A stretch of DNA of 64,000 nt from Mantis religiosa. Taxonomy: Eukaryota > Arthropoda > Insecta > Mantodea > Mantidae. Location: positions 486,001-550,000 of the forward strand of contig CM060958.1 in assembly GCA_030765055.1 (NCBI GenBank), read 5' to 3'. The notes below the pieces were generated by a model, which made no database searches, had not been told where the DNA came from, and saw nothing but the letters and a program-made list of their open reading frames with translations. Shown one piece after another: positions 24,071-34,286 of this stretch; within the stretch, counting starts at the first letter, position 1, and each line of letters begins with the position of its first letter. A program made the position numbers and the translations under genes.

Positions 24071-24880
24071 ATTTTTTTTTCAATTTCAATTTATTCATCC
24101 CCTATATTTCATACAGAGAATACATAAACACAATACTCACAGACAAAGGTGCATGTATACTTTGTTACATTAACAGTGAATAAATCATAGTAATCAGTTT
24201 TACATAGCTTAGACACTCCCATATGGCAATTACGGCCTTCAGGGTAACCTTTTTTTCATCCATATGATCCAAATACATAGGATACGTCAACAGGTTTAAC
24301 AAATACAATCTGTACATAACAGTATTAAAATAATAAAATATAATAAAATATGCAGAGGGTACCTTTACTATTTAAGCTTTAATTTAACCTTTTATACTCA
24401 TCTATAGAGTAGACTGGGTTTTCTACAAGGTACTTTTTAATTGCTTTAAGTTTAAATTTTTCTTCTGTTATCTGTTTTATTTGATTCGGTAAATGATTGT
24501 ACAATTCTTTAGATTTATTTTCTATATTTTTGTTACTTAATGTTCCTCTTTATCTGTTTAAGAAATAATTTTGTTTTGTTCTTGTGTTATGTGTATGTAT
24601 GTACATGTTTTTATTTTGGTTGCTAGAATTTTTTGTTACGTATTTAATGCACTCATATATATACAATGCTGTAAATGTTAATATATTTAATGTTTTATAG
24701 ACATTTCTACACGAATCCTTCCTTTTTAATCTACAAATTATTCTGATGGCATATTTCTGGAGTCTTAATATTCTTACCATTGCTTTTTTCTGTACATTTC
24801 CCCATAATACCACCCCATAGCATAAATGAGAGTGTATGACTGCATAGTAAATTTGCTTTAGAGTTTCTCTATCCATTTAT
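24071..24880 (-). mobile_element. LINE W: 5'-truncated LINE nested in PLE C
   Basis: The minus strand carries the C-terminal end of a LINE RT protein (TLKQIYYAVIHSHLCYG, RLQKYAIRIICR, YIYECIKYV, HTHNTRTKQNY), then a 3' UTR ending in an A-run (T9 on the plus strand at 24072). The PLE frame is readable on both sides (VILD on the left, EDYRKKMDNLL on the right), so the insertion came after PLE C. Confidence 0.85.
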
Positions 24881-26527
24881 CCAAAGAAGACTATCGCAAA
24901 AAAATGGACAACCTTTTAAACGGAAAAGAATTTGTTAAACTAGAAAACAATCCATTAAAGAAAGCATGCAAATCTGTGGAATTAGCAATTAAAAACAGTA
25001 AAATCGTGACTAAAAGAGATAAATTGAACAATAAAATAGACAGTCCAAAAACACCATACATATATGGTTTACCCAAAATACATAAACCTGAAATTACCCT
25101 CAGACCAATAGTTAATAACATTGATGCACCCACCTACCAACTATCAAAATGGCTGGTTCAAATCTTCAGATCCTTCACAAAATTTGGAAATTTAAGTATC
25201 AAAAACTCGTTTGAATTGTTAAATCTCCTGAAGGACACAAAGATCAACTCTAAAGATGCTTTAGTTTCCTTTGACGTCATTTCTTTATATCCAAGTATAC
25301 CTACCAATGAGCTTATTCCACTTCTTAAAAAATGGCTGGAATCAATACAAATAACATCTGAAGAAATAGAAGAACTTTCACAACTTACAGAAATTTGTAT
25401 CAATCAAAATTTTTTCAGCTTTAATGGACAGATCTATAAACAAAAAACGGGCCTAGTTATGGGCAACCCAGTGTCTCCGTTCTTGGCAGATTTATTTATG
25501 AGTGCTTTTGAAACACATATCACAAAAACTTTTCCAAATTATTTCAAAGTGTGGTATCGCTATGTTGACAACATTTTTGCAGTAGTACCTAAAAAACTCA
25601 TACAAGATGCTCTAGGACTTTTGAATATACAAAATCCAGCTATAAAATTTACATTGGAAACAGAAGAGGATGGTGTGCTCCCCTTTTTGGACATCAAGAT
25701 CAAAAAAATTAACAACAAACTCACTTTTGGTATTTACAGGAAACCGACACACACAGATAATTACATTAAGAACAACAGTTTCAACCCAAAACAACACCAA
25801 CATGCCATTTTCAACAGTTTAATCTTTTGGATGATCAACTTTCCACTACACAGAGAAGATTATCAAGAAGAATACCTACACATAAAAAAAGTAGCTATAT
25901 CCAACGGTTTCAACCCAAATTTAGTACACAAAACAGTTAACAGACTCAACAAAGCTAAGAAAATAAAAGAAACCACCACCCTAGAACCTACAGGAGAAAA
26001 AGAGAAAAAACTTTTTAAAAAATTCACCTTCCACCCATCAGCCTATAACAAATTCCAAAAAATCTTCTCAAAACACAACATAACTCTTGCACCTCAAAAT
26101 AGGTTTAATATCAGAAATTTGTTAAAAGGCCCTCCCAAAAATTCAATCACTACCACAGAAAAACCAAGAATCTATGAGATCAAATGTGAAACTTGCCCTA
26201 AAATTTATATAGGAAAAACAAAAAGAAATATTAACATCAGAACTAAAGAACATATAAGAAACATTAAAAATGGTGAAACAGAAAACTCAGCAGTGGCTTT
26301 TCATTTTTTGAATACTAGACATGACATCAACTTGGAAACATCTCTAATAAAATATGTTAATCACCCCATAGACCTTTCCGTATGGGAAAAAATCTTCATT
26401 AACAAAAATCGTCATAGAGTCATGAATTTTGAAACTCCATCACCGGACATCTTTGACAAGTACATCATGCCATCTATTGACAATATGGAGAAAGAAGAAA
26501 CCACTACAACTTACACTAGTTGAGTAT

Positions 26528-26567
26528 CAGCTGATGATAGGAGCAAGAGCTCTTGAAACATGTCCTG
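26528..26567 (+). ncRNA. hammerhead ribozyme motif (PLE C)
   Basis: CAG, CTGATGA, stem II, GAAAC, ATGTC, CTG. It is identical in the core to the copy at 20515-20554, on the other arm of the head-to-head pair. Confidence 0.8.
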
Positions 26568-26623
26568 TGAATAAACAGTGTGAGCGAAGCAATGTGTCAA
26601 TATCTTCTCGATTCACTTTTGTA

Positions 26624-27428
26624 CTCTATTTCTATTATTTGCCTTCGCTCTCTCAAGTAGGAGACAAGCCAGATATTTGCAGTTCCCCTAATTCCGTAAT
26701 GAGATAATTTCTTTAATAGTATTCCATGATCAACTAAATCAAAAGCTTTAGACAGGTCGAGGAATATTCCAATACATTTTTCTGAATTGTCAAGCTTTTG
26801 GTGCACTTCGTCTATAAACTGTATCAGTGTAGTATTAATGGACTTTCCTTTTTGAAAGCCATGCTGCCGATCAGAAATTACATTAAATTTTGAAATAAAG
26901 TTGCACAATCTAATAAAAACCACTCTTTCTAATATTTTGGAAAAGATCGATAGCGGTGAGATGGGTCTAAAATTTTGAACATCCAATTTGATCCCTTTTT
27001 ATACATTGGCTTTATTTTTGCCATCTTAAAACAGTCTGGGAACCTACCTACACTCAATGATAAATTTATTAAGTGCACTAACGGTTTTACTAAGTGGGCA
27101 GAGCATTGTTTTACCAAGAAATTTGAAAAACCATCCAAGTCAGTAGAGCTTTTATTTTTCATGCTTTTTATTATAGTGTGAAGTTCATCTTCTGTTGTGG
27201 GTGCAAGAAAGATAGTCGGATATGTTTCATTACTTATTATTTTACCTTCCGTTACTTTTGACTCCCCTACAATCAATTTTGGTACCCCAGCATAATACTG
27301 ACTAAAAACCTCTGCAACCATCCGAGGATCATCTATAATTTCGCCTTCTTTCTGGAGTTTGTAGTCATCTCGCGTGGCTTTTACTTTGGTTTCCTGTTTT
27401 ATAATTTTCCAGGCAGTCTTAGATTTAT
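26624..27428 (-). pseudogene. LINE Y reverse transcriptase, N-terminal half
   Basis: The minus strand encodes the fingers region of a non-LTR RT. FRPISPLSIFSKILERVV is the usual RPISLL block, HGFQKGKSINTTLIQF the next block, and LDLSKAFDLVDHGILL carries the first catalytic aspartate; SYLRERRQ follows. A frame break lies near 26980, between the KPMYKKGSNW part and the FRPIS part. The piece is bounded by 13-bp repeats at 26624-26636 (shared with 20400) and 27416-27428 (shared with 30400). Confidence 0.85.
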
Positions 27429-27532
27429 ACAGAATAAAAAGAAGTATTTCAGAAAGTGGAGTGCCATTGTTACTAAAATTAGGCAAGTGAGTCAACCTTG
27501 TATATACTTTTCTCTACTTACAAGTTTTTTAT

Positions 27533-27572
27533 GAAGACTAGTTTCTGGGGACTTCTCCCCTATCGTCAGTTC
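27533..27572 (-). ncRNA. hammerhead ribozyme motif (PLE D, left arm)
   Basis: Minus strand: GAA, CTGACGA, stem II GGGGA/TCCCC, GAAAC, TAGTC, TTC. Stem I is GAA/TTC here, where the family at 20 kb has CAG/CTG: both sides changed and pairing was kept. Stem III is the palindrome ACTAGT. Confidence 0.82.
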
Positions 27573-29520
27573 TGTGGTTGACTGATGATGCATCCGGTGT
27601 CTGCATCTGGCTTGGTGTTGTGCTGCCATCTAATGTCCTGGTAAGTTTGATGACGTCATCTACCGCGGGAATTTCAAACTTCATCAAGAGGTCCTGTTTT
27701 TTCGTAATAAACATGTTTTCCCAAATCTGTAGTTCCAGAGGTTTCTTTGCCTGTTTGATCAGTTCTATTTCTTGTTTTATGTTGTGATTCTCAGACCAAA
27801 AGTGATGTGCTACGGCCGACTTGTCCATTTGTTTGAATTTAATATTTCTGAAGTGTTCTTTCATTCTTGTTCCTAGATTCCTTTTGGTCTTACCAATGTA
27901 TATCTTGTCACAATCCTGGCAACTCATTTGGTAAATGCCTGATAATTGAGTTTTCGGTGTGCTATTTTTTAGAGGGTGGTTTAGTAAGTTGTGGATGTTG
28001 TGTTTGTTTTGAGGGGCTAATTTTATGTTGAAGTTCTTAAATATCTTTTCAAATTTTTTGAAGTATTTTGGATGAAATGTAAATTTTCCATATCTGGTGT
28101 TTGGGTTTTCTAGTTTTTTTAACGTAGTAATGTCCCTTAAGTTTTTGTTTCTTTTGTGTCTGTAGATCAGTTTTTTGATGAAATTTGTGTTATAGTTGTT
28201 CAGTTCGGCAACCTGGTGTATGTGAGCGTACTCCTGTTCATATTCTGTTTTTGTTAGCGGAATGTTGATTAATCTGTGAACTAAACTATGGAATACTGCA
28301 TATTGATGTTGTACTGGGTTGAATGGGTTGCATTTAATGTAATTGTCAACATGTGTTGCTTTTCGGTATATTCCAATTTGTAATCCTGTTGGTGTTCTAA
28401 TGATTTTCAAATCTAGAAAAGGTAGCCATTCATCCTGCTCTACTTCAATGGTGAAAACTATGGATTTTTCTTGTAGGTTTAGCAACTTTATAGCATCCTC
28501 GGTTAGTCTTCTAGGGACTATCGCAAACACATCGTCGACATATCTATGCCAACATTTGAAAATATGTGGAAAGGCTTTAGAAATGTGTGTTTCCAAATTA
28601 CTCATGAACAGATTAGCTAGTAATGGTGAAAGAGGGTTACCCATGGCCAAGCCTGCTGTTTGTTGGAAGATCTTGCTGGAGAACGTGAAGCTGTTTTGTT
28701 CAATACATAGGGTGCTTAATTTGATGTATTCCTCTATTTTATCATCCGCAATGTTGCTTTTGGATAACCAGCCTTTCATCAATTTTGGAATTTTTTCTAC
28801 TGGGATGCTTGTGAATAGAAATCTGATATCAAAGGACACCATCACCTCTTCAGTTTTTATAATTGTGTTTTCAATTTTCTTTACTAAATCAAATGAATTC
28901 TTTATGCTTAGAGATTCAAACTTTTCAAACTTGTCAAATTCTTCCACCAACCATTTTGCCAGTTTGTAAGTCGGGGCATCTATATTGTTAATAATGGGTC
29001 GCATGCTGTTGTCTGTCTTGTGAATCTTAGGTAGGCAGTATAATTTTGGCAAATTAGGGTTGTTTATAATTATGCTATTTTTCATCTTATGTGGCACTAT
29101 GGTATTTTCTTTAATTGCTTTTTTGGTGGTTTCTATGTATTTCTTTAATGGGTTTTTGGTTAGGGTTGTATATTCTGGATTTTGTAGTAGATGTTCGACT
29201 CGCTGGTTGTAATCATTTCGGTCCATAATGACTACCGTGTTTCCTTTGTCTGCTTTCAGATAAAAAACTGGTTTTTGGTTCAATGTTTGAATAGTTTCTT
29301 TATAGTTATTTTCCTGTCCGAATGTCATCCCCTTGAGAATTTCTAAGCATTTTGATTTCACTAATGTTTTTTCAGTACCATTTTCCAAAAAGTTCGAGGT
29401 TATGGTGACGTCAGCGATGTAATCGTCTAAATTGCCCGAGTTGCCGACACAAGTTTTAAAACCTTTGTTTAAAAATGTTAACTCTTTTTCGGTGAAAAAG
29501 AATATACCGAAAAGCAACAC
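27538..29520 (-). CDS. PLE D reverse transcriptase / GIY-YIG endonuclease, intact frame
   Basis: An uninterrupted 660-codon frame. In order: TEKELTFLNKGF, KADKGNTVVIMDRNDY, LPKIHKTDNSMRPI, EVMVSFDIRFLFTSIP (first catalytic Asp), GLAMGNPLSPLLANLF, WHRYVDDVFAIVP (second catalytic pair), WLPFLDLKI, KATHVDNYIKC, and a GIY-YIG nuclease with GIYQMSCQDCDKIYIGKTKR. It would copy PLE RNA and cut DNA. The first few residues (MLLFGI) are antisense of the right arm, so the element is 5' truncated at about TEKEL and the Met is supplied by the junction. No promoter for this frame was seen. It is the best-preserved PLE protein here. Confidence 0.92.
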   Translation of the reverse strand: MLLFGIFFFTEKELTFLNKGFKTCVGNSGNLDDYIADVTITSNFLENGTEKTLVKSKCLEILKGMTFGQENNYKETIQTLNQKPVFYLKADKGNTVVIMDRNDYNQRVEHLLQNPEYTTLTKNPLKKYIETTKKAIKENTIVPHKMKNSIIINNPNLPKLYCLPKIHKTDNSMRPIINNIDAPTYKLAKWLVEEFDKFEKFESLSIKNSFDLVKKIENTIIKTEEVMVSFDIRFLFTSIPVEKIPKLMKGWLSKSNIADDKIEEYIKLSTLCIEQNSFTFSSKIFQQTAGLAMGNPLSPLLANLFMSNLETHISKAFPHIFKCWHRYVDDVFAIVPRRLTEDAIKLLNLQEKSIVFTIEVEQDEWLPFLDLKIIRTPTGLQIGIYRKATHVDNYIKCNPFNPVQHQYAVFHSLVHRLINIPLTKTEYEQEYAHIHQVAELNNYNTNFIKKLIYRHKRNKNLRDITTLKKLENPNTRYGKFTFHPKYFKKFEKIFKNFNIKLAPQNKHNIHNLLNHPLKNSTPKTQLSGIYQMSCQDCDKIYIGKTKRNLGTRMKEHFRNIKFKQMDKSAVAHHFWSENHNIKQEIELIKQAKKPLELQIWENMFITKKQDLLMKFEIPAVDDVIKLTRTLDGSTTPSQMQTPDASSVNHRTDDRGEVPRN

Positions 29521-30335
29521 ATGTTGACAATTACATTAAATGCAACCCATTCAACCCAGTACAACATCAATATGCAGTATTCCATAGTTTAGTTCACAGA
29601 TTAATCAACATTCCGCTAACAAAAACAGAATATGAACAGAAGTACGCTCACATACACCAGGTTGCCGAACTGAACAACTATAACACAAATTTCATCAAAA
29701 AACTGATCTACAGACACAAAAGAAACAAAAACTTACGGGACATTACTACATTAAAAAAACTAGAAAACCCAAACACCAGATATGGAAAATTTACATTTCA
29801 TCCAAAATACTTCAAAAAATTTGAAAAGATATTTAAGAACTTCAACATAAAATTAGCCCCTCAAAACAAACACAACATCCGCAACTTACTAAACCACCCT
29901 CTAAAAAATAGCACACCGAAAACTCAATTATTAGGCATTTACCAAATGAGTTGCCAGGATTATGACAAGATATACATTGGTAAGACCAAAAGGAATCTAG
30001 GAACAAGAATGAAAGAACACTTCAGAAATATTAAATTCAAACAAATGGACAAGTCGGCCGTAGCACATCACTTTTGGTCTGAGAATCACAACATAAAACA
30101 AGAAATAGAACTGATCAAACAGGCAAAGAAACCTCTGGAACTACAGATTTGGGAAAACATATTTATTACGAAAAAACAGGACCTCTTGATGAATTTTGAA
30201 ATTCCTGCGGTAGATGACGTCATCAAACTTACCAGGACATTAGATGGCAGCACAACACCAAGCCAGATGCAGACACCGGATGCATCATCAGTCAACTACA
30301 GAACTGACGATAGGGGAGAAGTCCCCAGAAACTAG
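29501..30335 (+). pseudogene. PLE D right arm: linker and GIY-YIG endonuclease
   Basis: The plus strand starts at YRKATHVDNYIKCNPFNP and continues through the linker to the nuclease (GIYQMSCQDYDKIYIGKT) and the stop at 30335. Residues are nearly the same as in the left arm, with one C-to-Y change in the CQDC pair and a base change that leaves the same tail. The upstream RT is absent. One codon near 29935 reads LLG where the other arm has LSG. Confidence 0.88.
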
Positions 30336-30340
30336 TCTTC
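30301..30340 (+). ncRNA. hammerhead ribozyme motif (PLE D, right arm)
   Basis: The same 40 bases as the left arm of PLE D, on the plus strand: GAA, CTGACGA, GGGGA/TCCCC, GAAAC, TAGTC, TTC. A further possible pairing TACA/TGTA lies outside stem I, as in type I hammerheads with peripheral contacts. Confidence 0.82.
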
Positions 30341-30399
30341 ATAAAAAACTTGTAAGTGGAGAAAAGTATATACAAGGTTGACTCACTTGCCTAATTTTA

Positions 30400-30825
30400 G
30401 TCTTAGATTTATTTACTGAATTTGCTAATTGTTTATCATTGTACAGTTTCTTCTCTTTTCAAATAACCTTATTATAGATTCTTTTATAATTCAATAAGTA
30501 CTGTGAAAACATTTCTGATATTTTATTTTCCTTTGAGATTTTATTTAGAAATCTTAACCTTTTACTAGATATTAGAATACCTTTGGTCATCCAATTTTGC
30601 TGCTTATGCTCATTCGTTTTAAATTTTCTCCAAGGACATGCAATACTTACATGAAACTTAAGAATACTGACAAATTCTAGAAAGGCTGAATCTACATTTA
30701 CTTTAGAATAAACATTTTCCCATTCCTCTCTAGATAGCAAATAATTTAAATAATCAATATTCTGGTTCCCTAAGCATTGCTTATACTGATATGTGTCACA
30801 CTATTTGTTTTGAGGTTCCTTTGGT
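30400..30825 (-). pseudogene. LINE Y pre-RT region, 5' end of the surviving element
   Basis: The minus-strand frame 30740-30459 reads REEWENVYSK, then ACPWRKFKTNEHKQQNWMTK and KRIYNKVI. This is the segment between endonuclease and RT in Jockey-like LINEs. It ends at the 13-bp repeat GTCTTAGATTTAT (30400-30412). The endonuclease domain is missing, so LINE Y was 5' truncated when it inserted. Confidence 0.75.
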
Positions 30826-31045
30826 TATAAATAAAACATAGATTTCGGTATGTTTGTTACTGCTTGTGTGTGGGTCATAACAGCAGTGAGCTTCTATTGT
30901 CTCAGTTTAGTGTATCACTTACGAGTAGCGTGATCTCACATCCGCTTTAGCATTAGAAGTTCATTTGGCAATGTTTCGGCTTGACTCTTGAAATAAAACA
31001 TCAATTTCTCTGTTTGTTACTGCTTGTGTGTGGGTCATAACCACA
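30826..31045 (-). repeat. 161-162 bp satellite, right block joined to a transposase remnant
   Basis: About 1.4 units (AAATAAAACAT at about 30830 and 30991) in the same orientation as 1201-1936. The block continues on the right into the unique part of the transposase frame, so this is where the satellite meets its probable source sequence. Confidence 0.85.
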
Positions 31046-31300
31046 GCTGTTTCATCAACATTGTCTGAATCTGAATACTTTTCATTTTCAGCAACACTGC
31101 ACGATACAATAATGCCTTCTTCTGTAATTGGTTTATAACCTCCATCATTGCCAATGTCTTCTCATCAACGTTGGAACAGACATCGATATTTTTCAAAATA
31201 TCTATAAAATCTTGTTTTACACTTATTTTTTGCTTCTTGTTCAATGTTGTTTTCTGGCAGTCAGACTCACCAGGCCACAACTTTATCAAAAACCAGTCTT
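31046..31300 (-). pseudogene. pogo/Tigger-like transposase, C-terminal remnant
   Basis: The minus strand reads LIKLWPGESDCQKT, then QDFIDILKNIDVCSNV and, across frame breaks, acidic sequence and an AVVMTHTQAVTN type end. The acidic EDFIDI-type segment and the IEKLM/YF end resemble C-termini of pogo/Tigger-family (DDE_1) transposases, but no DDE core survives, so the family is an inference. The homologous plus-strand copy is at 38840-39260. Confidence 0.55.
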
Positions 31301-31990
31301 TGTCTATTGTTTTGACTGCTGTTCTGACTCTGGTGTGTAATGATGGATCCAAGTTTTATCCACGGTCACAAATCGGAACAAAAAATCTTGCGGACTGCAA
31401 TTAAACATCACTAGACACTCGGTAGAAGAGTTCTTCCAGATGCGCTTTTGCTTGACTGTAAGCAATCGCAGCACCCATCTTGCACACAGGTTTTTCATGC
31501 AGGTTATTGTGCACTCACTCAGTTGAGATACCTGCAGCCTCAACAATCTCTTGAACTTTGATTTGGCAGTCTTACATAACCAGATCATGGATTTTTTCAA
31601 TGGCATCCTGTGCAGTGACCTCAACTGGGTGACCAGAGCATGATTCATCTTCAGTGTTTCTACAACCACGTTTAAATTCATTGATCCAAAAGTAAATGGT
31701 CTGCAACGTTGGTGCAGAGTCCGCATGAACTTCATCCAATTCAGATTTGACTTTGGTAGTCCAGCCCTTCAAATAAAAATGTTAATTAACGGCACAAAAC
31801 TCTGTTGTTTCCATTTTCAATCACAGCAATCACTCTGACCAGTTCAGATGACAATCAAGAATGGACTGTATATTGTAGAATATTCAAATTTTCTGTATAA
31901 TCTTTTGAATAATCAAGCTTACCACACACAAAGCTGCAACAAAAACTTGCCATGGAAATTTACCAGTTATCCAACGACCCTTGTATTATT
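31301..31990 (-). pseudogene. mariner transposase remnant
   Basis: Minus-strand pieces in different frames. KVKSELDEVHADSAP and YFWINEFKRGCRNTED belong to the N-terminal helix-turn-helix part, with GHPVEV and IEKIHDLV next. RFVTVDKTWIHHYTPESEQQ is the mariner block around the first catalytic Asp. The rest of the catalytic domain is missing and the remnant ends against the Tigger-like fragment. The sequence from 31780 to 31987 is probably its 5' UTR and end. Confidence 0.8.
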
Positions 31991-32520
31991 GAAACAAGAT
32001 TTACGCTGTTGAAGCCCATCTTCTGGAGAAGAAATCTGCTTCAAACTAATTGTCATCTGTGAATTAAGTTATCATCACTCCTCAAATATGTTAAACTAAG
32101 ATTAGGTTTATCTTATGATATGAGTGTACTCTAACCAAAATTACAAGTCAGTCAATAGAATAAAAAACAAAAGGGTAGTTAAGGAGACAAAACTTTGTTG
32201 TAAGTTCAAAATAAAGATTTTCAAGAAGCTTTTCTCACATGAAATTACCATTTTTGAAAAAAATATTTTTTCATTATTTGTGATTTTGTAAAAATTAATT
32301 AAGATTAAAATACTGTATGTTAAAGGTATTTGCATGACAAATGAAATGTAGATCTTGGAAACAATCTAAGACTCTCTCTTTTGTATATCTGGTAAATCAT
32401 CAAAAAACACAAAAATCCTATCTTAAAAATACTAATTCATAATTTATATCCAATAAATATGTTGTGTGATTTAGCAATGTTTGGGAAAAATTGCTAATTA
32501 TAAAAAACAAACAGTATACT
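31991..32520. other. no recognised feature
   Basis: AT-rich sequence with no long open frame and no repeat I can name. Confidence 0.5.
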
Positions 32521-32760
32521 TTAAATTTTGAATTGCCGCCTGAAAACTCTCTTTGGAAGTTCATCTCACAGACAACAGATCCCACCACAGACAACCAGCT
32601 CACTTCAGGAAACCACAGAAAAAACCAGTCGGATAACTGCTGATGATGGGGACAAACTGTTCTCCGAAACATGTCCAAGTAAGGATGATTTAAATGATGT
32701 TTGTGTTTGAATTACCAACTCATTACTTTCAAATTTGTTATTACTTTATTGTAGTACCAT
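32521..32760 (+). mobile_element. PLE fragment with hammerhead motif
   Basis: A plus-strand PLE 3' end of a further family: a Thr/Ser-rich C-terminal coding tail (QQIPPQTTSSLQETT), then the hammerhead and a tail. The left partner arm, if there was one, is not recognisable. Confidence 0.6.
32636..32680 (+). ncRNA. hammerhead ribozyme motif
   Basis: ACTG, CTGATGA, stem II GGGGA/TTCTCC (with a G-U pair), GAAAC, ATGTC, CAAGT. Stem I pairs ACTG with CAAGT if one A is bulged. The core is intact. Confidence 0.65.
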
Positions 32761-32916
32761 CATCTGATGTGACACAAAGCCTCCATATGTGTGATGAAAC
32801 CATTTCTCTAAATATTGAAATGTAACTGTATTGGAACACCACAGTGAAGTGAAATAATTATTAAATTATAGGTGAGTCATATTTTTACACATCTGCTTCA
32901 CTTACGTACCTATATT

Positions 32917-32956
32917 GAGGACATGTTTCGCAAACCATCGTTCACATCGTCGGCTC
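32917..32956 (-). ncRNA. hammerhead ribozyme motif (PLE E, left arm)
   Basis: Minus strand: GAG, CCGACGA (U4 of the core changed to C), stem II GTGAAC/GTTTGC, GAAAC, ATGTC, CTC. Stem I is GAG/CTC. The core change probably lowers or removes activity. Confidence 0.65.
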
Positions 32957-33114
32957 TTATGCGACTAAAGCTTGATCCAGTGGTGAGGGTAGTTCTGGTG
33001 TTGCTGCTGCCATCTGTTAATTTTGTGATGAATTTAAATGTGGGGTTGTCTTCTGACGGGATTTTGAAGTTCATTAGTTGGTTTTTATGTTTTTCTATGT
33101 ATATTGTGACTTTG

Positions 33115-33631
33115 TGGGTTCGTGAAATGAAAAGTCCAATTTCACCACTCAAAAATGTTCTTTATTTCCACCGACTTACAGTTAAACTCTTGCCAATTAC
33201 ACAGAATTACGTGCTGCACACAATTACAATTCACCAGTTCGTCCGTTACAATTTCACTTGTCCTCGCGATTACGTAAACTCCGATACACATACACAGTTA
33301 CGTACAGTCTTCCGTTGCACAATCTTCTCGTCGCACACTAGCACTGCATTCTTACACCAAGAACTGCGACTGTCTCCTCACTGACTCCTCGTGCACGACG
33401 TGTAGCTTATATAGGGTACGCTTGCCGATCTCGAAGGTTCTCCAGTAGATGAAAGATCCCGTAATTTCGAGAACACAGGTGGAACAGAAACAGACGGCAC
33501 AATGATGTTTTTCTCCCGGCCATCGCCTGTCACCACTATAAGACAAATGAGGGGAGGGCGTGGCTAACACGGACCTCCCTTGCTGTCCGCTCCCAGCTGC
33601 TTCTATAGGGTGTTCCAACGCTCGCGTGACA
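33115..33631 (-). mobile_element. solo LTR of a Ty3/Gypsy element, variant U3
   Basis: A 517-bp LTR read on the minus strand (starts TGTCACG, ends AAGTCACA), flanked by ATAT on both sides (33111-33114, 33632-33635). Its 3' part closely matches the LTRs of the element at 45596-51128 (AATAAAGAACATTTTTGAG and the ACGAACCCACAAAGTCACA end), while its 5' part is largely different. A TATATAA box is seen near 33409-33415. Recombination between two LTRs of a former full element is the usual origin. Confidence 0.9.
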
Positions 33632-34246
33632 ATATTCTCTCCCATATGACGAGTTCACTATGTTTTTGTACATCTTTTAGTAATTTGGTGGTGTCTTCAG
33701 TCTCATGATTTTCAGACCAGAAATGAGCTGCAATTGTATCTTAGGTACCTAAAATGTTTTTTCTTTCTAGTGCCTATGTTTCCTTTTGTCCTCCCTATGT
33801 AAATTTTTTCACAGTCTTTACACTTAATCTTGTAAATGCCTGACTTTTCTTCTGGTTTTATCTTATCAGTATTATTACTGTTAAGTATGTTTTTAATGTT
33901 GTAATTGTTTTTGATGCCAATGTTATACTGTAATTCTTGAATATTTCTTGGAACTTTTTGTGGCACAGGGATGATGGTAAGTAAATTTAGCAAATCTAAT
34001 TTCTTGTTTCATTGGTGAAAGAGCTGAGATCTGTTTTAATCTTTTTTGAAGTATGCATGGTTACAGTTTTTTTATCTACACGGCTTTTTCCATATCCATT
34101 TTTAATTGCAGTTTTTAAAATTTGATGGTATTTTTTTGATATTCTTGCAGGCTGAGGAGTAGATTTACTAATCTGTGTGTGAGACAGTTGATGGCAGCAG
34201 CAACTCTAGAACTACCACACCACTGGATCAAGCTATAGTCACATTA

Positions 34247-34286
34247 GAGCTGATGATGTGAACGATGGTTCGCTAAACATGTTCTC
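34247..34286 (+). ncRNA. hammerhead ribozyme motif (PLE E, right arm)
   Basis: GAG, CTGATGA, stem II GTGAAC/GTTCGC, TAAAC in place of GAAAC, ATGTT, CTC. It keeps the core base that the left arm lost and has lost one that the left arm kept. Confidence 0.65.

Larger units (their letters stand above)
20413..26623. mobile_element. PLE B/C: 6.2 kb head-to-head Penelope-like pair with two nested LINEs
   Basis: The left copy B (minus, 20413 to about 22722) and the right copy C (plus, about 23858-26623) face away from each other, with a LINE at the junction. The 13-mer CTCTATTTCTATT flanks the whole unit (20400-20412 and 26624-26636) and belongs to LINE Y coding sequence, so the pair behaves as one insertion. 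The left outer end has an extra tail of about 45 nt (20413-20457) that the right end lacks. Confidence 0.9.
23858..26623 (+). pseudogene. PLE C reverse transcriptase / GIY-YIG endonuclease, split by a LINE
   Basis: The right-hand copy starts at ENYIADIEIAIYN (5' truncated compared with B), runs to VILD at 24070, is cut by LINE W, and resumes at 24881 with an open frame to the stop at 26521. RT blocks: DALVSFDVISLYPSIP, GLVMGNPVSPFLADLF, and WYRYVDNIFAVVP, where the second aspartate of YVDD has become asparagine. The GIY-YIG nuclease follows and has R for the first G (RIYEIKCETC), as in copy B. With the catalytic change and the LINE insertion this copy cannot be active. Confidence 0.88.
27429..30399. 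mobile_element. PLE D: 2.97 kb head-to-head Penelope-like pair
   Basis: A second PLE family inserted in LINE Y. The left arm (minus, 27429 to about 29500) carries a nearly complete protein and the right arm (plus, about 29501-30399) only the last third. The 13-mer GTCTTAGATTTAT is duplicated at 27416-27428 and 30400-30412. The left outer end has a 45-nt extension (27429-27473) before the sequence shared by both ends (TAAAATTAGGCAAGTGAG). Confidence 0.93.
19072..30825 (-). mobile_element. LINE Y: non-LTR retrotransposon split by two PLE insertions
   Basis: Three pieces join into one minus-strand LINE: 30825-30400 (pre-RT region), 27428-26624 (RT start) and 20412-19072 (RT end and 3' UTR). Coding sense continues across both gaps. 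RRQIIEIE at the right of the first gap runs into FVDKTTKE at its left, and the KSKTAWKIIKQ region spans the second gap. The 3' UTR holds a tandem duplication of about 206 bp (19117 and 19323). The flanks are satellite on both sides (CGAAAT on the left, AAATAAAAC on the right), so the element inserted into the satellite with a short AAAT repeat. Confidence 0.88.
32910..33993 (-). pseudogene. PLE E GIY-YIG endonuclease, split by an LTR
   Basis: At 33993-33712 the minus strand reads GIYKIKCKDCEKIYIGRTKG, the GIY-YIG catalytic start, with a frame break after it. The 33720-33632 segment continues AAHFWSENHE to VIWERI. The LTR interrupts there, and YIEKHKNQLMNFKIPSEDN follows from 33114, with the Ser/Thr-rich tail to the hammerhead. 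The RT domain is missing. Confidence 0.8.
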
